Origin: Musa acuminata AAA Group
Lineage: Eukaryota; Streptophyta; Magnoliopsida; Zingiberales; Musaceae
Reading direction: 5' to 3'
Assembly (NCBI RefSeq): GCF_036884655.1
Contig: NC_088342.1
Span: forward strand, 37,506,001 to 37,570,000
DNA: 64,000 nucleotides
Below, piece after piece: positions 1 through 13,400 of the stretch; position 1 is the first letter of the stretch; each line of letters begins with the position of its first letter. The notes below the pieces were generated by a model. The model worked only from the letters and a program-made list of their open reading frames with translations, had not been told where the DNA came from and did not search any database. Made by a program: the position numbers and the translations under genes.

Positions 1-1157
1 TCTTAATTTCTTTAATTTTTGTTTTTTCCTGTTTTTGCATGATCATGGTTATGCTGTATAGAGACATTAAATTTCCAAACTAATTTTTTTTCCAAAATAC
101 AAAACAAAACAAATTGATTAAAGTGAAAAAAAGAACTTTGACCTAAATGTCTCTCCAATCAAAAAGATTCCAGTTGATCTTTCTCCTTCTAATATCTATT
201 GTAGACCTAGAAGGTGTTTTGATCTCCATCACTTGTACTTTAGAGAGCATACTTAAAGAGCAGATAAGATACGTATTTAGTCAATGTTGTTTCATAAAGA
301 CAAAATACCATGGATTCTATCAGTAAGTTACTATTTCTGTGGTATGCAAGAACCAAATTATAGTGCCTCTGGACATTGATCATTGTAAAATGACAACAAA
401 AGGAACAGAAGAAAGTGCTTGGACTTAAAACTCATTTAAAAGGTTGCTTGATTAGTGATACTAAGTTCAAGTGGGGTTTCACATTATGAATGGCTATAGA
501 GAGTTACACCCACAAACGGTATAAAATATAATGAACTTGAATATATAAATTTTGACTATTATTTTACTGAATAGGCAGTGACTAGTCACATTATTACATT
601 ATCATACCGCTCTCTGAGGCACATGACATGCTTGTATATTTATTATTCTTAAATGTGTATTTCAAAGGCAGAAACTTTAACGAGATCTTGTTGCTCCTAT
701 GTGATGCTTATCTGCTGTTGCTGTCATTTATGGATAAAAGAATTTTCGTTCTTAGGATCTAGGCACAATACCATATACGTTTGTAGGGCCATGTTCAAAC
801 AATTTGGCAGTGTTGTGAATCGACATTTAATCAAACTAAGTACAACTACAAATTAACGACATGACATAATAATTCAAAATACCAATTGTGAAGCAATTAG
901 TGAGCATGATCAACAAAAGCCCATAAGCTGTATCACAACAATAAGAACTCAACCTGATAAGACATACAAAGTTGATATAGAAGGCTCATGAAATCTGAAT
1001 TACTTTGCTATCAAAAATGGTTTTTAAACAGAACCCCACTACCATTTTGCATCACCAAATAGATCAACTAAAAGCTCAAACTGCCTACATGTCATGTAGC
1101 ATGCAATAGAATCCCGATATACCATAAAGTAGCTCAGAAGCATATTACAAAATTTAC

Positions 1158-2567
1158 CATTGTTCTTGTCGAGTACAGGAGGTCGAACTACAACATGCAT
1201 GGTAATTACACCACCAGGAAGCTCACCAACTGGTACCCTAGACTCAGCAATGGTTCGGTTGTTCTCCAATATTTTACCCGCATTTATGAGCTTCACGTCA
1301 TTGATTGTTTTAGGAGCAATTTCTTTATCTAAAAATAAAAAAAAAGAGTCCAAAATTTTAAAATCATGCAGGAAAGGAACACTAGAAACAAGAAAGTTAT
1401 GTGAAATTTAATGATCCATAGAATCATAAATTCAATGAAAACCATAACAATGATGAGAACATAGAAGATAATGACAATCGCCATATCACTGAAAAGAAGA
1501 GGCATTGATCCAACTAAAATTATCCATTAAGTCAAAAATTGGTTCTTTGTAGGCTAAATGCAAAATAACATTTCTAAATTACATTTAAGGCACAGATTTG
1601 TGAGTAAAACATGTCATAGCAATACATTCGATAGCATTAACCAACTTTTGTAATGCTTAATTTCACCTCAACCATTTGTCCAGCTTGCATGCCATTCCAA
1701 ATATTGGATAGTAGTTCCTGGCATCAAATGATAATTTTTAAAAAGAAAAAAACAACAGATTACCCTTTTTTGGCTATCATCAATGGAAGGGCACATAAGC
1801 ATGCATTAGTTGATAAAATACAGAAAGCAAGCATTAGTCCAAAATCCTGATATCTGTCTTCATCCAAACTAATGAAAAAAAAGAATTCTGGTCTTTATGG
1901 AATGCAACTACGAATATAAGATATCAATTGGAAATGGTCAAAGACAAATGTGAAGCACCATAGACGGCAGCTAAACCAATTCAAAGAACAAAGTAATATC
2001 TATCATCTTGGAAAGGAAAGATCAAATATGTTGACAGACAGCAAACTCACACTGATCCAGGTACTGGAAGTTACATAGAACTGTGCCACTAGACCAATAA
2101 CATAAAGAAAAGGAAGGCAAAACCAAGTGCTGATTACCTCCTCCTTGTGTGCACGGGACAGTTTTAAGCAAGACATATCAGAAACATGGACAAGCAGGAC
2201 ATCAATGAGAAAATTAATGCTTCTCCATGCTAAGATACTAGACCATTTGGTTAAACATCTAGAAGAACTACGTACATGAGCAAAAGCTACACTGAATCCA
2301 TTCATAAATCCGGATCCACATAATCCTTATCTGCCAAATGAAATAAGAAATCCACGAGAAACAATCCGTCCAAGAAAGAATAGAAAGAACAACTACAAGA
2401 ACACTACATGCTGTTGCCAGAATTATCAAGCTCTGACCTTGAGGCCACCGATCGAGTATGAATTCTTTGAGAGATGCCACGGTGGTGGAAGGATCATACT
2501 TGTTCGGCCCGATGTCTGTGCCATCAGAGAGCCTAAATTTGAGCTCAATCAAGTCTTCTTTTGCCAT
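1158..2567 (-). CDS. MUB: Membrane-anchored ubiquitin-fold protein (MUB), 3' end missing
   Basis: MUBs are small ubiquitin-like proteins, prenylated at a C-terminal CaaX cysteine, that sit at the plasma membrane and bind E2 ubiquitin-conjugating enzymes. Exon 1 (2567-2438) encodes 43 residues beginning MAKEDLIELKFRLSDG and containing DGTDIGPNKYDPSTTV. It ends CAAG|GTCAGA. Exon 2 (1328-1158) follows TTTTTAG, restores the frame as PQDKEIAPKT and contains NDVKLINAGKILENNRT and PGGVITMHVVVRPP. It ends AATG|GTAAAT with one base of a split codon left over. Family members are about 117 residues, so roughly 17-20 residues including the CaaX box are missing. I could not find them between 1 and 1157; the last exon probably lies outside the window. 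Family call is firm from the ubiquitin-fold core; the particular paralogue is unknown. Confidence 0.88.
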
Positions 2568-2783
2568 TCTAGATCACCTCCAAGAAAAGAGAGAATCTTG
2601 GATTTAGTATCGCATGATATCCTCGCTCGAAATCCAATCTCCTAGAAGAACAATAGAGATTTTGAGCAATTCGATATCTACAAACAAATCACTTCAGAAT
2701 GTCGAGCAAGAACTGATCTTTACGACAAATCCCAAACGCCCTTCTGCCGCCGCGATCGAGCCTCCAAAGCCGGCAGCAGAAAG

Positions 2784-2804
2784 CCCCCCCCCCCCCCCCC
2801 CCCC
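2784..2804. repeat. Poly-C tract, 21 bases
   Basis: An uninterrupted run of 21 C lies about 220 bp upstream of the MUB start codon, where the 5' leader or promoter is expected (it reads as poly-G in the gene's sense). The length may be affected by sequencing error. Confidence 0.9.
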
Positions 2805-3132
2805 TCCTTTTGGCAATAGATTTCCAAATCCAAAACCAAAGAGCAGGGGGTCTCAGCGATCGCCCAGATTGAGATCTCGTGATTCCGGTTCAGGAAGCCG
2901 AGATCAATCCCCCCCAAGGAGGGAATTCCTCGCGTAAAAATTGGATCTTGATTTCTTTGATCATGCCAAAGAGGAATCCCGCGTTGGGAGTCTCCCCTGT
3001 TGACATGGGCCGAGAAGGAGCCGAAGAGGCGACTTTTAAAGGATACTCCTTTTTTCTGTTTTCCACCTCCGGCCTTCACTAAATTATTATTTTTTATTTT
3101 ATTTATTAGTATTATTATTATTATTTTATCAT

Positions 3133-3134
<2 letters not shown>

Positions 3135-3173
<39 letters not shown>
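3135..3173. repeat. (ATA)n microsatellite
   Basis: About 13 perfect AAT/ATA units follow T-rich sequence upstream of MUB. No coding sequence is associated. Confidence 0.95.
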
Positions 3174-3176
<3 letters not shown>

Positions 3177-3179
3177 GAG

Positions 3180-6100
3180 GAGAAAAAATACTATAAGGTC
3201 CCTCAAAATCAAATTGATTTCTTATATAAATATAATATGTAAATTAAAATATTTTTATCCAATTAATTTAATTTTATTGTACAAAACTCTAATTATAGTA
3301 AATATGTTATATATTTTTCCCTTACAAAGTCTAGCTTTCACCATTGGATGCTCCACAATAGTTCAAGAACAAGACTCTCTCAAAGTTTCCAGTGGTGGCT
3401 TCTAAAGGGACCCAAATTAGAGTAGAAAAAGAAGAAGAGGTCACAAAAGAAAGAATCAAATTTTGAAGCCAAAGGGGAATCATATGTGATCACTAATAAA
3501 TGAAACTCTAGAATTTAAAAGCTTTCATGTAAATTAAAGGATGTGTGAAAGAAAAGATGATAAATTGGATTTGTTGAGCTATACAATTTATTATTGTTTT
3601 ATATATACAGCAGGAATATGGCTAAAATAATTAAACATTATTTTATTAGTGCCTATTGAATAATAACCAAAACAATAGATTTATGAAGAACAATTCTAAT
3701 AATAAAACTATTTAATTTTTTTTACATGAGAAGAATTATGAAAAGATGTGATAAGTGTTGAAATGTGTGCAAAACTAAGTATATAATGTAAACTCAAGTA
3801 CTACACTTATATTTTTGAGTTAAATATTAGGTAAAAGGGTATATATGATGGATGATAAAGATGTTAATTGGAGAACCATAAATTCTAAATATTTAAATTT
3901 AAAAAAATTTAAAAGTATCCATCCCATCAAAATCTTTATCAGGTTGTATTGGAGTGAGATTATAATTTTGTTCATGAGACAAATGCAATAGAAGATTCTA
4001 AAACTTATGTCTTGATGTAATAGAAGATTCAAAACTAAGTAGAAGCCCAGCTCAATGGGTGGACTATTGCAAGGATTCTCAAGGCATCAAAGGTGTTTTG
4101 GGGACCTCCACAAAGGAGCTCCATTATTGACACAAAGACATGGTTTCAGATGAACCAGAATCTTGGCTGACCTAACAATGGTGACAGGTACTAAATCACC
4201 ATTCCTGTGACATGTCCCCATCCTGATTCCCAGTGAAACCTCCTGTCTAGGGTTCCACCATTTGTGTTCAATAAAACTGTTCCTTTTAAGTTGCTGTTGC
4301 AATTATTAGGTTGGAAAATTAACCTGCAATCTTCTAATATCATCATCTATTTTCTTTTATACAGTGTTCATATGTGAATCTCTTCTACTGTACATATAAG
4401 AGTGCATATACTAATTCTTCTCATGGTGGAGTAGAGTAAAATTAACAACTCTTCCATGGTAGAATGAAAATAAATTTTCACTTACAAGAGATTAAGGGTT
4501 CAAATCTCATCTAATAAATCAGTCAACTCTCATTCAATACAGAGATAGAAAAATCTTAGAATTAAATTTTATCTTTATTTCTTATCCTTTGTAAAGAAAA
4601 AAAAACTGAGATAGAATAAAAGAATTTTGAGCCTCTGAACATTTCCTTGCAAAAGTTTGAAGTCCAAATCTAACCTGCAGGATGTCAGGCTAAACATAGA
4701 ATGAGTCAAAATGAAGCATTAGGTTTTCTTTCTCTGTAATAAGACAACCATAATAAATGAGATTTGTATATGATGGGCTCCACTTGTATAAAAATTCATC
4801 CAAACCTTACCTGCCAAAGTTGAAGTCAGAATCTAAATGGAAGGATCACAAGAAAAAAAACTCTAAATTAACTAAATTATTGCATTGGATTTGCATTGCA
4901 CTTGGACAACTATCATAGTTAAGAAAGCTGGAGCAAGAATCCTAATCTTATTATTAATGCTCATAAGCATAAAGGCAGAAGAATTAGTTCTTGTGGACTT
5001 TCTTAAGCACACTCTGTGATGTAACCTTGAAAACCACCACCCACCAATCCAGCATTTTCTCATTCCTTTTGCTGAGGAAAGATTTTGATTGATATATGTG
5101 GCACACTGCACTCCACCACCTTATAAAATATATGTTTAAACAAACATGAGATGAAGACAAAATGATTTGGCATCATTATTGTAGGGGGCAATAAGAGGCA
5201 CCCACCACTCTCATGTCCATATTCTATTGTGGATGTTGGTGATGTCATACCAATGTCTGCAGCACCACAGAATGAAGTTCTCCATCTTCAATACTGCAGC
5301 CTGTTTGGCCTGCACCCACCAAGGCTATGTATGCCTTGGACCAGTACAGCATGATTGCAAATAATTTGATTGAATGAAAAGATAAAAAAAAAAAAAAGGA
5401 ACTCCAAGTGCATAATTCTTGATTTTGTCTGATATGGTCAGAATTCAGATTCAATCAGATACATGATATTTATTTTAAAACATAGTTGACCAATCAAGAC
5501 TCCACAAATACATCCATCCATGTGAGCATGATGATGATGTGCCATCAACTCATTAAGTATTATGACATGACATGATACCATCTAAGTATGTCCGGTCAAC
5601 ATGACATCCAAAAGGCATCATTGGCTAGTAATGTCACAACTTAAGGCAAATAAAAGAAAAAAAAAAATCTTTTCAAGGTATGTTCTTGAGCTTTTTATGA
5701 CTTCAGTCTCGGAGAGATCTTGCCACATACGCTCAAGTCTACCATAAAGGAAGTGAGATTTGGAGGAGCAATCGCGTTGGGTGTTTTAGAGGGGCATCCG
5801 ATTTTTAGTGTCAATGAAGTCTGCTTCTGAAATAAATTATTTCAAGATTATAGACTTTTCTTGTTGTGTATGAATGAATTAAGATTATCATGCTAATCAT
5901 GGTCTCCTGTCGTAGCTGCTGTATCATTCCAGGAAGCAATTTGGTCGAATTTGGTGACCAATCAAGTTCAAGGTTGGGGTTGACCTTTCAAAAATTTGGT
6001 GAAGGAAGGAAATATCTGAATGATCGACGGTGCAAGTAATCAACCTACCTTTGACAGCCAGAGATACTGTCTGCAAGAGTCAAAATTCAGATGCAAATAC

Positions 6101-9100
6101 AAATGAGATCGTAGAGAACTTAAAACAAGGAAATATGAGATGAACTGAATCTGCAGATTATATAGCTGAGATAGTTAATACAATTATTGTTATTATGCAA
6201 ATTAATGTGATGGATTTTAAATACCGAGAGTTATCTAAGTGGTTGTTAAGTGTAACACTTGATAAACTATGTTATATATATGATTATAATTTTTATACAT
6301 CTTAAAATGTAACAGAAGTGTTTTTCTTACTGCAATTACAAATCACAGGGATAAAAACTACACAAAAAAAGGTGTATTTTGCTATCTAACTATGTCGAAA
6401 TTTTTCTCGAAAGGATGATGAACATCAATAAATCGCTCGAACTTGAATCAAGAAGTACAAGACATCGATAAAATTTTATCGAAAGAATGATAAAGGAGAA
6501 GATACATACAAGACACTGATAACTAAGAACTCTTATACATCACAAGAATTTATTTATAGTCCCTATTTATAGAGGGGTGAAGCCAAGAGTTTGACTACCC
6601 GAAACTTGTAATTTAACTATGACTCTTAAATCATCTTCCTATTTAATCATAAATTTTAATTAACTGCACACACTTTTTTGGTTCTGGTGCATTTGTAACA
6701 AGCAAATGATACAGAAGTCAGATCTTATGTGAATCTTCCTGTCAATGCTAGATGAAGCCAAAGCATGGAAACATTACACTGTTTGTGAAAATGAACTTTT
6801 GATGCCTGTTCCAAGCAAAATGTAGTGGAGGAGGCATGGACCCAATGAAGGTATCATTTGACATAATGCAGATGCTTGAAGACAGCATTTAGTCATGGAC
6901 ATTCTATGCTCATTAAAAAGTGGCAAGCATATGAGAGCCAAATGAGATGCAGTCCATCAAATTCTGCCTTCTCATGAATTTTACTCTGTAGGCATCTGCT
7001 AAATGCATTTTTCTGAGCTGTCCCTCATGGGGTAGTGTTAAATAACCTGTAAAAGTGCAGTACAGAACTTTGCAAATGTAGCAAGGCTTTCTTTCAATGC
7101 CAAAAGCTTAAGATTCTTAAGCACTTGGCTTCACAAGAAATCACAAGGAGTCAAATAAAATCATATCATATCCTATAGAAAAATGTCTTTGAAGAGAATT
7201 GACAAAGAAGTCATTGATAAGTGGTTCCATATTGCTGCACTGCTTCCAGACAAAGAACAACAAAACCATATCAAAGTTTCGATCCATGAAAAAGAAAAAA
7301 TCTTGCTGAATTGATTTGATTGCAGAGAATGAGATAGTTATGAGTGGGCATAAAGATATATGTGAAGGAACCTGGTGCTGACCTTCACAACTTTCTCAAT
7401 TAATATTACAGTTCAGGCATTTTGAATGGTAGCATGAAAAAGAAAGAAAGCCATATATTACTACAATGAAATCAGAAAGGTTTGAGTCTACAACTCAACT
7501 TATTTCATCTCTCATCTCATATCACTCTAATCTTTGTTTCCCATCACCTTGTAACTATATCCCTTTCAACCTAGGCTCTGTTTCCAATTGAAAGCTCTGA
7601 TATATACTAATTTGATAACAGAAGTGAGGTTCTCATACCAATTTTTGCAAAGATAAAAAGTAAAAGGTTGATACAGAGAGGAGTGACTCATTGAGACTCA
7701 CACTATTATATCTTCTTCTTCCATCTCTCCACACCATTTACAGTACAGAGGGTGTTAGAGAATGACTGTAAACACATCAAGTGTCATCATCACAATACCC
7801 TTAGTGATCTTATAGTTATCTATATGACTTCACATGCACCCATGCAATCATTAATCAAGTTTAATTTCCAACAAAATTAAGCCTGTAATCACACACAGTC
7901 TCATGCTTGCACAGCTCATCTGCTCCATAGGCACAAGGGCCGCAACTATTTCCTCAATGAGCATCATCTTCCTAGAACTTGAAAGGCATTTTAGGATCTA
8001 AATAGCTTCATTTACACCAAAGACAAATTCTCTGGATGAAGTTTCACTCTTCTGCGAGACGCACAAAGTTTCCAATTTCAATTTCAGTTCATTAACTTGC
8101 ATCTTAGGCAAACTATTGCAGTAAAGTAGATGTGCCCTTCGAATGTTCATCAGCATCACAGAAACAAATTCTGCGTTATTATGCCATGATGATGTGATTT
8201 GCAGACAGTAGAGAACTCAGAATTGGAAATAGGTTTCAAGCAGTTTGAACTACTTTTATCAGAGGAATTCTCTTATGTGACTTTGACATTTTCACCAGCC
8301 TGGAATTTAGCATCTAATCTACTTTGTCAGTACACTTACATGAGATTCAATCAGCACATTAGCATCATGGGGACAAAGGCAAGGAAACATCAGAGATGAA
8401 ATATTTTCTTGTGTAAGTACTGATAACCTTGCATATATCTGAATCTATATGTTTGAGTTTATACTGCTGTGATTCGAATCCGCACCCGGTGTGTTCATGT
8501 TGAGAATTTAATTATCGATAATCGGTCTTGATCGAACTGATTATGATTAATATACATAATCAAATAATACATTTCTTCCTCATTGACCAATATTATTTAA
8601 GCAGTCTCCTAAATCACTATTAAATATCACATGCGACTTGAATGTCATGTGGGTCACACTGAATCTAACATGACAAAAAGATGGAAGACTAACACACAAG
8701 ATTTATGATTTGAAATAGAAATCAATGTGATTGTGCTGCTCAAATAAATTTCGTAGCAGTTCTCACCGGTAACTGTTGTCAACACTAAAATTCCTCTTTC
8801 AGATGCAAAATGTCGATGCTTACATCACGCTGATCTGCTTCGGTAACGCAAACCATGTTTTTGAACTGGTACTGGAAGAACATCACACACACACACGAGC
8901 TCTAATCTCGGCATGGTCACATTCTGAACACTGTGATGCATGCTTGAAAGCTTTTCTCTTGCTACACCATCTTGTTATCAAGCTGTTCTTGTGGACTTTG
9001 GGCTCTAAAGATCACAAGTGGCTGCAAATGTGATTGTTGCATGCGGACTTCGACGAAGGTGTGTTGCATGGAAACGACGATGGTAGTCTGTGATCTTCAT

Positions 9101-9225
9101 CCTATTTCAAATTGAGGTCTTTTGGCCGTAGTTGAATACCATATTATGAATCCAGATTGATGATAGACGTTTACCATGAGATTATAATCAAATATTCAAA
9201 TTACAGAAAAAGACATTTGCAATTT
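3180..9225. other. Intergenic region, no gene recognised
   Basis: This stretch of about 6 kb is AT-rich and broken by stops in all frames. The longest open frames (60-85 codons, for example at 3172-3405 and 8776-9033) show no recognisable domain and have neither convincing splice sites nor neighbours that extend them. A possible tRNA-derived short repeat near 4420-4610 is listed separately. No RNA gene with a complete cloverleaf was seen. Confidence 0.6.
4422..4612 (+). repeat. Possible tRNA-derived SINE
   Basis: A B-box-like GGGTTCAAATCTCATC at about 4496-4511 is preceded by an A-box-like ATGGTGGAGTAGAG about 70 bp upstream, and the unit ends in TCCTTTGTAAAG followed by an A-run near 4596-4605. 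This is the layout of plant SINEs. No flanking duplication was identified and a chance match is possible. Confidence 0.25.
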
Positions 9226-9228
9226 AAA

Positions 9229-9231
<3 letters not shown>

Positions 9232-9301
<70 letters not shown>
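9232..9301. repeat. (GA)n microsatellite in the FAF-like 5' region
   Basis: About 35 uninterrupted GA units end 62 bp before the FAF-like start codon, so they probably lie in its promoter or 5' leader. Long GA tracts near plant start sites are often bound by GAGA-binding BBR/BPC factors; a role here is only inferred. Confidence 0.95.
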
Positions 9302-9304
<3 letters not shown>

Positions 9305-9363
9305 GAATGAGTCTATAAATTTTGAATCCGAAGCCTTGTGTTTTGTAACTCAATTTTCTTCCA

Positions 9364-10002
9364 ATGCTCTCATCTCTGACTAGGAAGAAGGTTGATCGCT
9401 TCCTTACCACCTCCATGCAATCCTCAAAACCTCCGTTGGTCACCAACTCCCCAAACCCTCTTAGCTGCGTCAAGCAGAAAGTGCTCGTAGCGTCTCCACC
9501 ATCATCTCCCTCCTCGTCTTCGTTCTGGGACGACGAAGAAGAGGTTGAGGTGGTGGAGGACGACGATGGTGATGCATGTTGGGCTACGTACGGTACGCGG
9601 AGTCGGCGTTTCCCGCCGCCGTTGCCGTTGCTGGCGAGGACCGGGAAACTGACGTCCCACATGCCTTGGATCCTGGAAAGGATCCACGAAGACGACGGCC
9701 GCCGGCTCGTGATCCGAGAAGTTCGAGTCAACCGCCATGAATACTTCCGGGCTCGTCGGAGTGGCGGCCGGCTCACTCTCCATCTCGTGGAGCTGCATGA
9801 TCACCAGTCGCCGGAGAAGCCAGAAAACGATATGATCGCTGTCGCGCGTGATCACCAATCAGCTTCGTTGGAAGAAGAGAAATGGGTACACGGACGGCGA
9901 CAATGGAAACACAACAACAAGAGTGAGCATGGACGTCCCAAGAACAAGCCCGAGGTAGACGACGTCGTTAAAGATGATGATCCTATCTTCTCCAGTGCGT
10001 GA
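9364..10002 (+). CDS. FANTASTIC FOUR (FAF)-like protein, 212 aa
   Basis: FAF proteins are plant-specific; in Arabidopsis the founding members influence shoot meristem size through the WUSCHEL/CLAVATA pathway, while FAF-like members are poorly characterised. The intronless frame has a Ser/Pro-rich N-terminus, an acidic stretch around residues 55-70 (WDDEEEVEVVEDDDGD), and a FAF-type core at about 82-145: RRFPPPLPLL, then MPWILERIHEDDGRRLVIRE, VRVNRHEYFRARRSGGRL and TLHLVE. The combination of PPPLP, a DGRRLVIREV segment, a R-x-E-Y-F-x-A-x-R motif and GGRL is the family pattern. The C-terminus is charged and low in complexity. I took the first ATG; a second in-frame ATG at residue 18 could also serve. 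A minus-strand open frame over the same bases is a GC-rich shadow. The gene ends 485 bp before the MIC60 start. Confidence 0.75.
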   Translation: MLSSLTRKKVDRFLTTSMQSSKPPLVTNSPNPLSCVKQKVLVASPPSSPSSSSFWDDEEEVEVVEDDDGDACWATYGTRSRRFPPPLPLLARTGKLTSHMPWILERIHEDDGRRLVIREVRVNRHEYFRARRSGGRLTLHLVELHDHQSPEKPENDMIAVARDHQSASLEEEKWVHGRRQWKHNNKSEHGRPKNKPEVDDVVKDDDPIFSSA

Positions 10003-10487
10003 GCCAGTTTGTGGCAAGAAGAGCTCAGAGGAAGAGGGACGACCAATATTACTGCACGTGCATGCAGTAGCAGAAGAGTAGAATGTTCTTTTACGTGTAT
10101 CATTTACGTCTACGAAGCGATGGGTAACGGCCGATACGAAATCTTCCCATGTAATACATGTCCGAAATCAAAGCCCGTTACGAGAGCAAACTTGCATGTC
10201 TCGTTTCGGCCGTTATGCTAACCAGACCGAACCCGGCCCGGTTGTTTTGTCATGTGTGTCGGAACGGGCCCAAAAGGGTTTCTTTCGCGTTAATAGTCTC
10301 CGATTCCTATCTCACTCACCGAGCGAAAGCTTAGTTGCAATCTCTGCGAGGGCGAGAGGAACCACCCCATCCTCCGTTAGCTTTCCTCCAAGCCACCTCG
10401 GCGATCGAAGAGAAAGCCTAGTAGAAGCGATCGCTCCGACAGATATTTCACATACTTTTACCCTCGGATTCGCCGTCTTTCCCCGTG

Positions 10488-13400
10488 ATGTTGCGAAGGT
10501 ATCCCGTTTCTCTTCGATCGTTGAACGAGCTCCGTCTCCGTCAATTTTGGCTTTACGGTTTATATTGGGGTTGCTTTCTTTTGCCGTCCGGTTGGTCGCA
10601 GTTTCAATTGCGAAGTTTTCTTGATTGTTGTCATTTGGTTTTGGGCCGCTGCAGGTGCATTTGGGAGCTCTCTTCGCGTCGAGCCACCAGCAGGATCCAT
10701 CGGCCGATCGCACCCCAGGTATGCATCGACCTCCTCTTTAATTAAAGCATTTGCGTTTCCCTTTTCTCAAAGTTGGTCTAATCCCGTGATGTTAGGTTTT
10801 CTTTAGTTAGTTTAATTGAAGTAATTACCGACGGCAAAAGTATGAGCTATTCTCGGAGCCTGGCTAATGGCCACGTCTATGTTGACAGTTCATTTTGATT
10901 GTCAACACTCTTTTGTTTTGCTACACTTGGGAAAGTGCGACTTCTGACGCACTTGTCCTTCTTAATTAGTTTGCACTCACTGTAAACATAACTCAAGTAG
11001 AGATACATGCAATTCTGTCATCGATGGATATGAATGAAACATGGTTACAAACAGCACAATTATGATACCTCTTTGGTCATGATGCCGGATGATACGATAC
11101 AATACTTATTTTATTGTGCTTCTTTTGTAGTTTATACTTGTTGTCAAGGGAAATGCATTTATGTCATTGATGGATATGTGTACAAAACACCCCCTACAAA
11201 CTCCATCATATGATACCTCTTTATGCATGACACTGGATGTTTCATTGATCCTTGTTCTCATAGTCTATCCAAGGTGGAACTGTTTGGACCATGTTACAGT
11301 TGCTACGATTAGGTTTTGCACTTAGCTTGGTGAGTGATATATTGGGATAGGATTAGTTGGTTTGCCATTTTGGGTCACGATAGTTGTTGAGCCTTTAACT
11401 CAGTTAATTTACTAGGTTGGGTAATGGGGTTTGGTCTTGCTAAGACAACTTTTATATGTTAATTCTACCGAAAACAAAGGCTCGTACTTTTATACATCTT
11501 ACAGTTGACTGAGGCTTTTGTTAGCTGAGAGATTGTATTTGTGACTTAAACCCTTGACAACCAAATTGTAAAGAAACAACTTTACCATGGTACCAAGGCT
11601 TGCGCTCTTAATTTTGTGAAACATTTTAAGTAGATAATTTGAAATCTGTGAGCTTGATGATATGCTTTTGATTGTTTAATATGTTTTTTCTTTGAGTAAA
11701 CTTAGAGTGAACAGAAACCCTTAATCTTAATTTTATATGTATTAATTGAAACCTGGGCTTTGATGATATAGATTGCAATAACATTTATATACTTGTTCTT
11801 TTTTCTGTTTTTTGCATGTCTACCTCCGTGATTTTAGATGCAAAAACACACTGGTACTGTAAATGATCTTGACTTTTTCTCATGCTGAATGGATTCTCTT
11901 TGACCATATATAACAGGACAATTTGGCCTTTTAAGCATCTATTAGTGGCTTTGATAGTGTCTTGCTTTGACGTATAGTTCTTTTTTGTAGCATTTATTTC
12001 TTCGGTTGTGGCATTATATTGAAGGTTATGATTAATTCCAGTGCTAGTTTTTGGATGTTTGGATCCCTAGATATGTTCCATTTATTGACCGCAAAATTTT
12101 AGATCCCTAGATATCTCACTAGATATGTTTGCAACTTACTTCTAGGGAAACTATAATATTCCACTTGGATAATTGATACTTGCACAGTGCACACTCATTG
12201 AAGCCCCTTTTTTTTATGGACATATATCTTGGTGTTCACAATGCATTAGTCCATGATTGTATTTTCACAAAATAATAAAAAATGAGAAGAATTTTAGAAT
12301 ATATAAATATATGTATATGTGTGTGTGTGTGCTAAAACCCTAGAAATTTGGAAAATATGAGGAATATAACAGTTTTTTCAGTAAGCTGGGTGCTAAAAAT
12401 GAAGAATATTTACTGAATTTCTAAAACTAGAGAGAGGAAGAGTAGAGATTTAGTTATTAGATGCATGGATGAAATTAAGAGGCACTTTTCAATGATATGA
12501 AATTTAAGAAAGATGAAGAAATTATTTTTATAAATTAGTGAATCGGCATTTTATTAAAATCTTAGCCTTAAAGATAGGTAACATTGAAGTTTAACAATTG
12601 TAGAATTGTTCATAAAATTATAACAAATGATGTAAAGAAAGGTTTTAAAAGGATGAAATTAAATAAGAGCCTAGAACCTGATGAAATCATTATTGAAGTT
12701 TGGAAGAGTTTAAGAGATAAAGGGATGGTTTGTTTGAAGTTTAAAAACATGTCTGATGAATGGAGGAAGAGGTTTTTAATACCTACTATAAGAACAAGGG
12801 AGACATTTAAGGATACTTTAACTATAAAAGGATTAAGCTAAAGAGTCACACTATAAAACTTGGTAAAAGGATGATTGGAGGAAGTATATAGACATGAGAC
12901 GAGTGTTTTTGAGAATCAGTTTGGTCTTATTTCCAGAAGAGCAACTGCAAATGCTATTTATTTATTGACAATAAATGAAAAAAAATACAGAGAAAATAAC
13001 AGAAATATGGATATGATTGTCATTGACTCAAAAAAAGTTTTTGATAGAGTTCTTAAAGATTTATTACGATAGGGTTTAGGGAACAATAGAGTAACTAGCA
13101 ATTATATTAATGTTATAAAAAAGATATGTATGATAGACTAGTAACTAGTTTTAGGACTATTGGGGTGTGTTATTAGTGAGTTAACTGTAACTATAAAATT
13201 GCATGAAGGCATGATGGGAAATCCTTGTCTTTTCAAATTGGTCATGGAAAGTAATAAATGATAGATCCTTATGGTGTATGTTATTCGCTGATGGCATTAT
13301 TTTGATTGATGAAAATTTAGTTGAGATTAAACCTGAACTTGAGTTATGGAGACAACATTATCTTGATTGATGAAAGTCTAATTAGGATTCAAATGACTTA

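Noticed and set aside
9201..9858. Minus-strand frames of 191 and 118 codons opposite the FAF-like gene
   Set aside because: They are GC-skewed shadows; the plus strand carries the recognisable FAF core and the minus frames end in the GA repeat.
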